A stretch of 64,000 nt of DNA from Blasia pusilla (GCA_050084515.1 CM114273.1:34844001-34908000), one strand, 5' to 3'. Counted from the stretch's first letter, positions 1-8,635 are shown. Notes: a model not told the origin generated them from the sequence alone. Translations and numbers: made by a program.

Positions 1-35
1 CTAGTAGGAGTGGCTGGAGTCGAAAATTTTCGAGC

Positions 36-473
36 TGAAGAGCTGGGAGATTGAGCTTACACCTAGGCAATGCGACGCGAGTTGGTTCAAGGACTCCGAT
101 GATTCTGGGGACAACTGATTTCCCAACTGAGTGAGCGTTCAAAGGCAGCGTGAGCGTGATCCAAGAGTGGTGGAAGGAGTCTACTGGAGAGACCAGGAAA
201 ATCTTCTATGGAAGACCTGTCACAGCACCCAGCGTGCCTGAAAGGATGCCGAGCACGGTAACCGTGGCACCTGCAGGGCCCTGAATAGTTTGTCCTACAT
301 TCACACAAGATTGAGCATTCCTTCAAGGAGATCCAAGACGGGCTCCAAGGACACGTCCTTCGTGAGGTTAACAATACGGGAATATCGCCATCCACTGCCA
401 AACAACAGGTCGAGGCGGTGTCGAGGACCATTGCCTGCACGGTCAAGCAAAGGACGTACATAGTAGTAGTCAT
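36..473 (-). pseudogene. Decayed copy A of the secreted-protein gene, unit 1
   Basis: Read on the minus strand, this stretch follows the intact gene from its start codon (ATG at 473-471, start MTTTMYVLCLTVQAMVL) through the signal peptide and on to the region of the stop. The reading frame is lost after about residue 36, where the stretch corresponding to IVNN is missing, so the downstream VSLEPVLDLLEG-like coding lies in another frame. Homology to the 5' leader and promoter continues to about 790. It points away from the intact gene downstream, so a transcript of this strand would be antisense in position but paralogous in sequence. The open frames across it are chance. It is a clear paralogue that is unlikely to make protein. 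Confidence 0.85.
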
Positions 474-790
474 TGTGGATGATCGCTGAGTACTGATCGG
501 CTCGGAGGGAGACCGCAGAAGCGTAGACGTATTGGGTTGTAGTGGAGAGAATTCTTCGCATCAATTGGTTTGCGATCTGAAGTGCAGTTGGGTATCTAGA
601 CACATATCTCTCCAAGGACGGGGCACATTTGGTGGTGTGGTCAAACGTCTGAGCAGCGTCCAGCCCTCGTGGGTGCATTGCATCTCCGTATCTAGATGGT
701 TTTCTACATACAGCTTTGGACATGCTGCCATGAGCGCACGATGGTTTGCTTTTATCAAAAAGTTTCCTTTAACAAAGAATGTAAAGTTTC
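474..790 (-). other. Decayed promoter and leader of copy A
   Basis: The reverse strand aligns by eye with the intact gene's upstream region, including the CCGATCAGT leader block, the ATGTGCCCCGTC block and the GTAGAAAACC block. The intact TATATAAATACCC is here TATGTGTCTAGATACCC (590-606 reversed), so the TATA box is destroyed by substitutions and a small insertion. Equivalent dead promoters lie just above copy A in every unit: 15171-15485, 29873-30185, 44547-44860 and 59258-59570 (approximate). Confidence 0.7.
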
Positions 791-884
791 CAACGCGGAA
801 CCCAAAGCTGGAACGGATAAGATTTCCGCTGGGACTGGCATGGCATTAATATCATTCTAACCGTCTTCGATCTCCCTGAGAACT

Positions 885-1040
885 AGAAATCATACTTTCA
901 GATACGCTGAGTGGTGACACGTCTTTTATTAAATATCTTCCTGGATCGCTCCAGTTTGTCTCCCTCCGCTTCTCCAGATGAAGTGCGTGTCAACGGCATA
1001 ATCACGCTCACTCCATTGGGAAACCGTAGTCGTCTCCCTT
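885..1040 (+). pseudogene. Fragment C, third partial copy of the secreted-protein gene, unit 1
   Basis: This plus-strand stretch resembles the middle and late part of the intact gene. CTTTCAG, ACGCTG, GTGACA and TCTTCCTGG, then TCAACGGCATAATCACGCTCA and TTGGGAAA, follow the order found in the gene (about codons 75 to 122). It has no start codon, contains an inserted ATGAA and lacks the 5' half. It ends in a hairpin, with TGCGTTGCCC (1041-1050) pairing perfectly with GGGCAACGCA (1056-1065). No coding capacity is claimed. Confidence 0.6.
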
Positions 1041-1691
1041 TGCGTTGCCCGCGTGGGGCAACGCAGAAAGGGAGCTTCAGAAAAGTGTGGAGGTGGGTAA
1101 CAATGAAATCTACCTAGGGTACTACTTTCCTTCATGATTTTGGAACAAATCTCATATTCCACTCATAGTGGTACATCTCTCTCACCAAAGTTTGAAAATA
1201 GGAATACAAGTTATAAACCATCCAAACTTCTGATGCCAATGAATGAATGCCACCGGTAACTTGGATGAAGTCCTATAGTTCTAGGGATTTTTCAAATTTT
1301 AGTTTCTAGTAAGAATATTTCACACATTCACCATCAATGCATACAATTTCTGAAACTTATCATCATAATGGCCATTTTAGATGGACAACATGGCTTTTAG
1401 GTTGTTATAATGCTAAGAGGTTAGCATTTGAGAAGTCCATGGTAGTTTCCTTCCTATCCTAGGACTAGCAAAAGAATTTTAATTGAAAATTATTTTCCTA
1501 ATTCTGAAAGGATAAAATGACGTACCTCCATAAATCTACCTCAAACCTTGATCCGGCCTTGAAAAAGAAGAGGGGCATTCCCTATAGACTAAACTCACCC
1601 GTATGATTTTCGAACACGTCGTAAGTGGACAAGTTTTCCACGTTCGCATCCTGACTTTTCTTAAGGGAAAGAATACCATCTATAGTATGTA
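1041..1691. other. Spacer upstream of the intact gene
   Basis: It starts with the GC-rich hairpin (1041-1065) and then runs through about 600 bases of AT-rich sequence. No gene, repeat or transposon remnant was recognised in it. It is nearly identical among units up to 1691, where unit 1 abruptly starts to differ. Equivalents are 15736-16423, 30438-31118, 45112-45795 and 59823-60508. Confidence 0.5.
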
Positions 1692-1723
1692 AAAAACCGT
1701 CTAGATACGTATATCAATGATCC

Positions 1724-1811
1724 CACGCGTGCGATCGACGGCTAGAAGCCGCTCAGATGTTTGCCGACACGACCACATGTGGCCCCGTCTTCGGAGAGCA
1801 ATGTATATAAA
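1724..1811 (+). promoter_or_regulatory. Core promoter of the unit 1 gene
   Basis: TATATAAA at 1804-1811 lies 111 bases before the start codon, leaving room for an ~80-base leader rich in CT and CA, as in highly expressed plant genes. At 1724-1731 this unit has CACGCGTG where the other units have a G-box CACGTG. The ACATGTGGCCCC block and a CGGAGAGCAA block precede the TATA box. Confidence 0.75.
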
Positions 1812-1914
1812 TACCCCACTTCTCTCCACATCTCACACCCATTGAGCTCTCTCCGCCACAACACACCAACTACAGTCTTCCTCCGGGCCGATCAGTTCTA
1901 AGCAATCATCAACA

Positions 1915-2355
1915 ATGACTACTAAGTACATGTTATGCTTGACCCTGGCCGTGGTCCTCGCCACCGCCTCCACCTGTTTGGCAAGCGATCTTACCGTATC
2001 GCTAACCATTGTGAACAACTCTACCAAGGACGTGTCCCTGGAGCCCGTCCTGGATGTCGTTGGAGAAGTGCTCGAGCTTGTGAATTCAGGAAACATTATT
2101 AAGGTCGTTGCAGGTGCCACGGATACCGTGGAGGGCGTCCTTTCAGGTGCGCTGGGTGTTGTGACAGGACTTTTATACAATATTTTCCTGGGTCTATCCG
2201 GTGGTGTCACTCCGCTACTACAGGTCACGCTGCCTTTGAACGCCACAATCACGATCACACAAGTGGGAAATCAGCTGTGCGTCTTCATCTCCGGAGTCCT
2301 TCAGCCAGTCTGCGTCTCCTTGCCTCTTTGTAAGTTCAATACCTCGACTTCGTAA
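1915..2355 (+). CDS. Small secreted protein of unknown family, version 1 (146 aa)
   Basis: The start ATG sits in a good plant context (AACAATGAC) behind a TATA box. Residues 1-23 form a typical signal peptide (basic start, hydrophobic LTLAVVLATAS, small residues at TCLA), so the product should enter the secretory pathway. The mature part has a beta-like TVSLTIVNN stretch, an amphipathic LEPVLDVVGEVLELV helix, a long Gly/Val/Leu-rich hydrophobic segment (about residues 74-102), and a second beta-rich half (VTLPLNATITITQVG) with three cysteines near the end. The mature part has an odd number of cysteines, because the fourth cysteine of version 2 is Ser here. N-glycosylation sequons are visible at NNST, NAT and NTS. 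It differs from version 2 by about 29 replacements and a two-residue gap. No catalytic motif or known family was recognised. Near the end TGT AAG TTC contains a GTAAGT match, but the frame reads straight to a stop, so a single-exon gene is the simplest reading. Confidence 0.85.
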   Translation: MTTKYMLCLTLAVVLATASTCLASDLTVSLTIVNNSTKDVSLEPVLDVVGEVLELVNSGNIIKVVAGATDTVEGVLSGALGVVTGLLYNIFLGLSGGVTPLLQVTLPLNATITITQVGNQLCVFISGVLQPVCVSLPLCKFNTSTS

Positions 2356-3779
2356 GAATCGACTCTGGCGTGCTGCACTTCTTCAAATAGTATCTCGTGG
2401 CTGCGATCCATTCAAATAGATATGGATTCTCAATGAAGTTTAATCGCTATGAGCTTCACCTAGATTCCCGTCATTTCTAACCCAATTTGATTTTGGGATC
2501 AACTTCTTCGAGAGGGTTATCGCCATTTGTTAGTGAAAAATAAGTTCACACAAACAAACACCCGTGTGAATCGTGTTTTGCTTGACCGACTTGATCTTGT
2601 ATTGTATCCTAGTTTTGTGACGAGTATCTGACACACACCGGAACTCAACTCTACAGAAATACTCGCTATCGATGATCCGTGCGGGCGTCTACAGACTTCG
2701 CGAGTGCATGATGCATAGAGTGTTGGGGCTCAAGTGACCACGACCTCTTCCCAACAATAAGCAACCGGAGCGACCTAATTTATGGTACACAAATCTGGAG
2801 ACTTTCGGGAAATTTTCTGGTACTCGTAGACACATGGGACGCCGGAGTTGAGTGTCAGCTTAACGTCTCAGTAGCAGTAAATTTCGACTCAAATGAATAA
2901 GCTGCAAATAAATTCGTGAATTTTTGGCACATGCTCACTGTGCGAGTGCTTGATGGGTGTTTGTAATTTCTGGTGTTCCTTGTGGAAAGAAGTTGGCAGA
3001 GAGAAGAGTCATTGACCTACAAGGTAAGTACATGAACTTGGGAGCGTATTCGAGTGTCTCCCGGTGCGCGAAGTTTACTCGGAAGGTATTGCGATGTGGG
3101 TTCCTAACCCGTCTTGGCAATGAATTCCCTTCCACGTGTTCCTAGCCGAATCAAATCTTCCTGCACGTGTTCCTACCCAAATCAAACGCTTGCATGGTAC
3201 CAACAACAGCAATACTACTGTTGCCCGATTTTCATTTCATGGTTTCAAGATGAGAATGGACCAATTGAAATTACTCAGGAGCCAAATTGAACCACTTTAC
3301 CAATTTTTCACTCTTTGTCAATAAGAGACATTTTTCTATGGCTAATCATTTCTTCTCTAAATGAAATCTACACTGAATCTTTATCTAACTGCTGCGGGCA
3401 CAGTAACATGCTGCAATCCATTAACCGTGAACATGTATATACTAGAAACTGTCTACAACCTTACAAAAAATTGACCTTCTTCATATGCTTGAAAAAGGTT
3501 GTGGAGTCCCAACTTGATGGAAGATCATAACCCAGAGTCAATATCCGCGACGTAACGCAAAAATAGATTACATTAAATGGCTGAATATATTGCTCGGACT
3601 AAAGACATTAACACGACCGAACCACTTATTCATACGTTACATAACCACATATTCATACTCAAACTTTTTCGTTCCTCTTTCCCTCCCCTTAGTGGATGTT
3701 AGACAACCAAATCAGCTGATTCAGTTTCTAATTGGTCTTGATGTTAAATTTGGGATACTTGATACTTGTTCATTTTCAG
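2356..3779. other. 3' flank of the intact gene
   Basis: It begins with the presumed 3' UTR. Up to 2844 the unit 1 copy is diverged from the others, and after that all units agree. AATAAA at 2907-2912 is a possible but weak polyadenylation signal. AAGGTAAGT at about 3021-3029 is a perfect splice-donor match with no convincing exon before it. Several 60-70 codon open frames here show no signal peptide, domain or codon signature and are not called. Equivalents are 17056-18480, 31750-33174, 46427-47850 and 61141-62565. Confidence 0.45.
3133..3169 (+). repeat. 31-bp direct repeat with two G-boxes
   Basis: CACGTGTTCCTA occurs at 3133 and again at 3164, each followed by a similar ATCAAA-containing stretch. 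This is an imperfect 31-bp duplication that presents two CACGTG palindromes. It is conserved in all five units (around 17833, 32527, 47204 and 61918). Confidence 0.6.
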
Positions 3780-3895
3780 TGTATGGGAGCATCTTGCAAA
3801 TTTTTCAATGACAATGAAGCTGTGGCCAAAAGCCCACAAATATATGAGTGTTTTTGGGACCCTCGTAATGAAACCTTCCGGCCAAAAACGGTTGT
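3780..3895 (+). other. Exon-like island, unit 1
   Basis: A pyrimidine-rich TTCATTTTCAG acceptor is followed by 116 bases that read without a stop as a protein-like peptide containing AVAKSPQIYECFWDPRNETF. They then run into a perfect GTAAGT donor (3896-3901). The composition, with Cys, Trp and charged residues, looks more like real coding than the surroundings. No family was recognised and no partner exons were found, so a captured exon or a relic of another gene is the best guess. Confidence 0.35.
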
Positions 3896-4472
3896 GTAAG
3901 TGTTTGGTTTAAATGTGAAATTTATGACATTATTTCATTTAAACGTATCAAACATCTAGAAAGGTACAAAGATATATAAATGATTCTTGAACCTTATTTG
4001 GGTTTTATAGGTTTGAAGTAATGACAGAGTGACTATGTAAGTCTATTTGGGTTTTATGGCTCTATGAGTCATTTGGCGAGTCGTCTTGCTTGTCTGATGT
4101 AGTGGTTGATTTCACATGTATGGACCGAGTCATACTTGCAAAATTTTACCCATTTAGTTCCTTATGACCATCCGACTAGATGTGTCATTGTCTATCTTTT
4201 TTAGTATTTTTGTCCTACATTGAGTCATTTTCGTATGACTCAACCCGTCTTTTATATGTTAGTCTTTTATAGGTTTGAAGTAATGACATTCTTTTAGTAA
4301 TGACAGAGTGACTATGTAAGTCTTTGGAAACAACATTGTGAGTTATGGACCATGAGTAAGAGTAAATACTTAGACTACCTAATAATATATGATGACTGAT
4401 GAACTCATGGATCATGGAGGTTCAACCCGTTGAGTAAACAGGCTTCTATAGACCTTGAAGGGCAGAAACAGT
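3896..4472. other. Spacer with a dispersed repeat before copy B
   Basis: AT-rich. The block TAGGTTTGAAGTAATGACA followed by GAGTGACTATGTAAGTCT occurs twice (about 4010-4047 and 4270-4323), the second time interrupted by a short insertion. The second block is length-variable between units. No gene was seen. Equivalents are 18596-19172, 33290-33849, 47967-48534 and 62682-63258. Confidence 0.5.
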
Positions 4473-4835
4473 ATTGAGATCAAGCACATCCTTTGCTTGA
4501 CCCTGCAGGCCGTGGTCCTCGCCACCGCCTCGACCTGCTCTTTGGCAGTGGATAGCGACATTTCCGTATCGTTAACCTTACGAAGGACGTGTCCTTGGAG
4601 CCCGTCTTGGATCTCCTTGAAGGAGTGCTCAATCTTCAAACGATTCAGGGCCCTGCAGGTGCCATGGTTACCGTGCTCGGCATCCTTTCAGGTACGCTGG
4701 GTGCTGTGTCAGGTCTTTCATTTAAGATTTTCCTGGTCTCTGCAGTAGACTCCTTCCACTACTCTGGATCACGCTGCCTTTGAGCGCTCACTCTATTGGG
4801 AAATCAGTTGTCTCCGGAATCACCGGAGTCCTTGC
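4473..4835 (+). pseudogene. Decayed copy B of the secreted-protein gene, unit 1
   Basis: Aligned with the intact gene, the start codon is ATT (4473-4475) instead of ATG. The signal-peptide coding follows, with a stretch at 4508-4537 that matches the unit 2 gene (16641-16670) base for base. Frame is lost by a one-codon-plus insertion at the cleavage site and by the missing IVNN segment before VSLEPVLDLLEGVLNL. The 3' part contains a stop and a jumbled tail in which the GTCAACGGCACAATCACGCTTA element is displaced. This copy lies about 2.1 kb downstream of the intact gene in the same orientation, and is the mirror of copy A in the next unit. Confidence 0.82.
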
Positions 4836-5150
4836 GTGTCAACGGCACAATCACGCTTACAGAAATAAGACGACTTAATGTGCAGCGCTCCAGCGCGACA
4901 AAAATGGTTGTTGGTAAAAGCTGAGCCACATCGTCGCTGTAGCTTTCCTTGGGACTAAGAAACGACTCATCTTATCTCCCCTCAAAAAGTCTCCGATAAA
5001 CTCAGATCCCAGTGCGAAGTCCGAATCCTTACTTTTTTAAGCAGAACCTAAAATCGACCATGCACACGTTCACGGGAATATCTTCCTATCAAAGTCTGTC
5101 TACTTTGAGTACACGCAGTACTAGCTCGATTTGTGCAACTCTATGTTCAC
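4836..5150. other. Spacer between copy B and the inverted-repeat arm
   Basis: No gene or repeat was recognised. This stretch has no visible counterpart in the mirror arm, where copy A lies only about 50 bases from the arm. Equivalents are 19536-19849, 34213-34527, 48898-49212 and 63622-63938. Confidence 0.4.
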
Positions 5151-5721
5151 CTCCACAAAGTATTGGTGAACGAAGCAGATTTAGATCGCTAGGGCGTACG
5201 TTCACAAAGTCGTATTAGTTAGGTATATGGATACCATTCGAGCCGAGGATATAAGACATGTGGATAATTAATCCGAACGACAGAAAGAGGTCATGAAATG
5301 TTTCCGTCTGCGCCAAAATAAATTCGGCACGCTTAATCGCATAATATGAGATATATTCTGAAATCTCGCCTACTCGGGAACAAGAATGCGACTAGGAACG
5401 AAGGTGGGTGCAGATAACATACACAGTTAGAAAAGTAAGTGAATGTACGGTGCGAATGGCCTTATGAAATGCTGCACAGATATTTGAAGGATGACGACAC
5501 AAGCCTATGCACGCGTTAATTAAACTGAAACGATTTCGAAGTTCGTATGTCCTGTGTTAGTTAAATTGAAACGATATCGAAGGTCGCTGGACATACGTCC
5601 CAAAGGTAAGGGGTAGGCTGGCTGAAAAAGTTTCTGAAATCTCCTGGATATATGTTCAGAAGGTTCCGAAGTTGTAAATCGATCAATTCGGGAGTTGAAC
5701 CAGTCCAGCATTTTGTGCATG
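5151..5721 (+). repeat. Large inverted repeat, left arm, unit 1
   Basis: Matches the reverse complement of 14081-14683 over nearly its whole length, with scattered substitutions and indels. Anchor blocks are CTCCACAAAG, GCAGAT.TAGATCGCTA, CGTACGTTCACAA, ATTCGAGCCGAGGATATAAGACA and the CCAGCATTTTGTG end. It holds two tandem copies of a 41-bp unit (5516 and 5557). Copy B lies outside it, mirroring copy A on the far side of the right arm. Confidence 0.85.
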
Positions 5722-6554
5722 TATTAATTAGATCTGTGTGTATGAACTGAAAATGTGTCCCACGAGAGTTGCTTCGAAATAAACGCTCCAAGTTCTGCCT
5801 CTTATCCTAAAACGCAACCCTACCGGGTATGTCGACTGACCGGATGCGACCGCGGGTTTCGCGGAGTATACTTTTGATTTCTGGAATGATTGAAAAGCGT
5901 TATCATAAAATGATTATGTTTCCTTAAATCAATATACATTTAAAAAAAATTTCCCGAGTTCACTTTGAGAACTCCACCGACATATATTTTAAATATATAA
6001 AGATGTATGTTTAAGGATACCTGAAGTGCAAATGCCTTCTTCTGGTCATAAGCTTTTGGAACATTAATACCGTATGGACACTCGTAAGCAAAGACCGATA
6101 GCAAATACGCCCATGTTCCATTTCCCCCTTCAAACAAGCGAATATATCTTGAATGCGCATCAGCAATTTAACGTTGAAGGGGGTCGCCTTATTTTCCGAA
6201 AGGTCGGAATGAATCTCGGGCTGTCACCGACATAAAACAAGTACGATATAGAACGTTCACTCGTACCTAGTTTAGCATAGCCAATTGACCCCGAGGCTGT
6301 GGATAGAGGTAGAATTCAGAGCGAAGGCTATGTGGGGCTAGTTAGGCCTCCTCGTGCGCACCATGAAAGGTGAGAGGATCTCTCGGTGATGAGGACAAAC
6401 CTTGATTATAGATATGCTAAGTAATCGACCGATGATTCGATGGGATCCCCGTTGGAAAAAACAAGATCAAAGGCAATGAATTATTTTGCTATTTCGATTC
6501 CTTGGCCCCCCTCATAAGGCACCCACACCCATTCACCGCCAAAGCTAATTACAT

Positions 6555-6606
6555 GAAGAGGAGAGAGGTCTCAATGACCTCTCTCCTCTTCTAGTTTCGG
6601 AACTAG
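6555..6606. repeat. Perfect 16-bp hairpin plus adjacent 6-bp hairpin, unit 1
   Basis: GAAGAGGAGAGAGGTC (6555-6570) pairs without mismatch with 6576-6591 around a TCAAT loop. Sharing its last base, CTAGTT (6591-6596) pairs with AACTAG (6601-6606) around TCGG. The CTAG at 6603-6606 followed by T, 11 bases after a strong hairpin, resembles a Helitron 3' terminus, though the stem is long for that class. The stem is too short for a usual plant miRNA precursor. Confidence 0.75.
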
Positions 6607-6885
6607 TAATCTCTACTTTAAGATTTCTACCACGGTTAAATATTGAATCTCGGTATGGACTAAAAGAATATCGAATATATTTGGGGAGGTGCCCAAGTAG
6701 ATATTCTATACACAAATCTACTAGTAAGTGCCATTGAAACAAAAAGTGTTTGAAGGGAATAATGATACCATATACAAACTGCAAAAAATAAATTTAGTAT
6801 GCCATATTTCACATATGGAGCATACATATACATATAGTTGCCCACATGTGGAGCATACATATAGGTGCCTAATGTGGATCATAGA

Positions 6886-6966
6886 GATGATTGCAAATAA
6901 AAAAACATTTTCCCATAAAACATAGATGATTGCAAATAAAAAAACATTTTCCCATAATAACATAGA
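6886..6966 (+). repeat. 39-40 bp tandem duplication
   Basis: GATGATTGCAAATAAAAAAA followed by CATTTTCCCATAA(TA)ACATA is repeated at 6886 and 6925, then trails off into GATAAG. The first copy in unit 1 lacks the TA present in other units. Equivalents start near 21587, 36256 and 50946. Confidence 0.7.
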
Positions 6967-8370
6967 TAAGTTTTATTATTTCAGTTCCAACGATGTAAGG
7001 GAAATAAAAAAGTCTTCAATTTTTTAGTATGTGAAACATTTTTTTTTCGCAAATGGGTCAAGCAAAGAATTGTTTGCAAATCAAGAAGACACTCTCCCAT
7101 GATAATATAAACGACCATGAAATATTAAGAATGGGTTATTTATTCTATATAAATTGGAAGTCTAGGTATAATTCGACTTTCCGTTCGATTCATTTAACAT
7201 TATCAAGAAAATACCTTGGGCATCAAACAAGGTGTTTTTAATATGAAGATGATGGTTTAGTGGTTCAACATTTAATGAGTTCCAAACCATAATAAATCGA
7301 CTTTGATGATGGAATCAAATTTTTGGTAATCTTATCTTCTTTTCCGGAAAATGGGACAATTACTTTAAAAATCAAGGATGCGGTGGATGGTTTAATGAGA
7401 ATCCAAAGAGGATCATACCATGGAATATCTACTTCTATAAGAGGAGAAAGGGAGGAATTATGGTTTGACATGGAATTATGAATATTGGTTTTTATAATAT
7501 GATGAGAAGAAGTCATGGGTGAATATTTTGAGGTTTTCAACTCAAATGTTCACCTATAAGGCCCTCATCCTATCTCAAGATAGTTGAATCAAATGTTTCC
7601 TTTCCATTCATAGAAGTTCAAATCCAACATCATGAAAATTATCTATACCAAGATTTAGGGAAGGTTTATCTAGGAGATGATAAAGCTTATAGCATGTAGG
7701 AAAAAGGAGATGTGGATATATCAACTTTCCAAATGGATATAGGCGGCTATTGAGAGGTATGTACCTTCCCTATAAGGGTCGATTTTTGGCCTCCACAAGC
7801 TACCATGAGTTGCTTTGCTACTACCTTCACAAGAAATGCATGGATGGAGCATATGTGATCAACTTGACATCAACTTTGATTTGATCAACATGATAAGCAT
7901 GCATCGACCATAAGTTGATGCATGTTTATGGCATTGAAGGTTGGGTCATATGAGTGACAAAAGAATGAAAACTCTACTTTGAAAGGACAAGCTACCATGA
8001 CTAGGCTTGGAGTTTTGTAAAGACTATGTTTATGGTAAGGAGGGAAGTTGGTTGGAAGATTTGAAGATAAGAGGAAGCTAGGTTTGTTGGAAGATTTGAA
8101 GATAAAAGAAGATTCCTTGGAAGAGTTGAAGGTAAAGAGATTGGAGTTACCACATATAGATGTGAGTGGTTTATCTTTTAGTTTCTTTGTAGGAGGATCA
8201 TCTTACTTTATCACTTCCATTAAGGTATGCTCATATTTCTTGAGACACAAATCTAATGTGTATGTTATATTCAAGAAATGGTTAGCTATGATGGTAAATG
8301 AAACTTACACTAAACCAAAGATTCTAGGGTCACACAATGGTGGCCTCTAGTGTGATAAGGAGTTCAAGGT

Positions 8371-8429
8371 GTTCTATGCATAAAGAAGGATCATTAGCGA
8401 GAGAGAGAGAGAGAGCTTATGCATAGAAC
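8371..8429. repeat. 13-bp inverted repeat flanking a GA microsatellite, unit 1
   Basis: GTTCTATGCATAA (8371-8383) is the exact reverse complement of TTATGCATAGAAC (8417-8429). Between them is GAAGGATCATTAGC and a run of GA. The element sits exactly where the copia integrase should continue from CDKEF to the third catalytic residue, so it marks a deletion scar or a small insertion. Confidence 0.8.
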
Positions 8430-8518
8430 TATTATAGAACAAGCAAGAAGCATGAGGTTGCATGCAAGATTACCTAAACTATTTTTTGCAATCATGAATT
8501 TATCTCATCCCATTAGGA

Positions 8519-8635
8519 GGGTTTAGAGGGCTATGGAGGGTGCATGCTTGGCCCGCATGCCCAAACCTTGCCTGAGCCGCACCAAGCCCGCATGCTCCAA
8601 TCCTAGGCCTACATCTAGCGACCTTTTGCTATATT
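8519..8635. repeat. GC-rich GCCCGCATGC-type low-complexity insert in the copia relic
   Basis: A run of related short words (CTTGGCCCGCATGCCC, CCAAGCCCGCATGCTCC, CCTAGGCCTAC) interrupts the copia relic between the integrase core and the downstream conserved stretch. A shorter relative lies at the mirror position in the right copy (about 13055-13098). A larger field of similar GGGC/CCTAGG words is at 9850-10110. Present in all units. Confidence 0.55.

Larger units (their letters stand above)
5722..7229. other. Left-arm-only insertion, AT-rich
   Basis: This segment interrupts the mirror symmetry, because in the right arm the copia relic joins the inverted repeat directly. It contains the double hairpin (6555-6606), a short TATGGAGCATACATATA / TGTGGAGCATACATATA duplication near 6815 and 6850, and a 39-bp tandem duplication from 6886. 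No coding region was recognised. Equivalents are 20421-21932, 35097-36603 and 49784-51292. Confidence 0.5.

Noticed and set aside
2957-3530. Three successive 60-70 codon plus-strand frames in the 3' flank
   Set aside because: They are conserved only because units are near-identical. There is no protein-like composition, start context or domain.
5520-5791. Minus-strand 66-76 codon frames in the left inverted-repeat arm
   Set aside because: They lie within a repeat whose mirror arm reads differently. No domain was seen and one unit is frameshifted.
6555-6591. tRNA or miRNA gene at the 16-bp hairpin
   Set aside because: There is no cloverleaf, A-box or B-box. The stem is shorter than usual plant miRNA precursors and there is no evidence for a mature product.
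8398-8416. GA run considered as a GAGA-factor or regulatory element
   Set aside because: It sits inside a dead copia relic and varies in length between units, so a plain microsatellite is the simpler reading.
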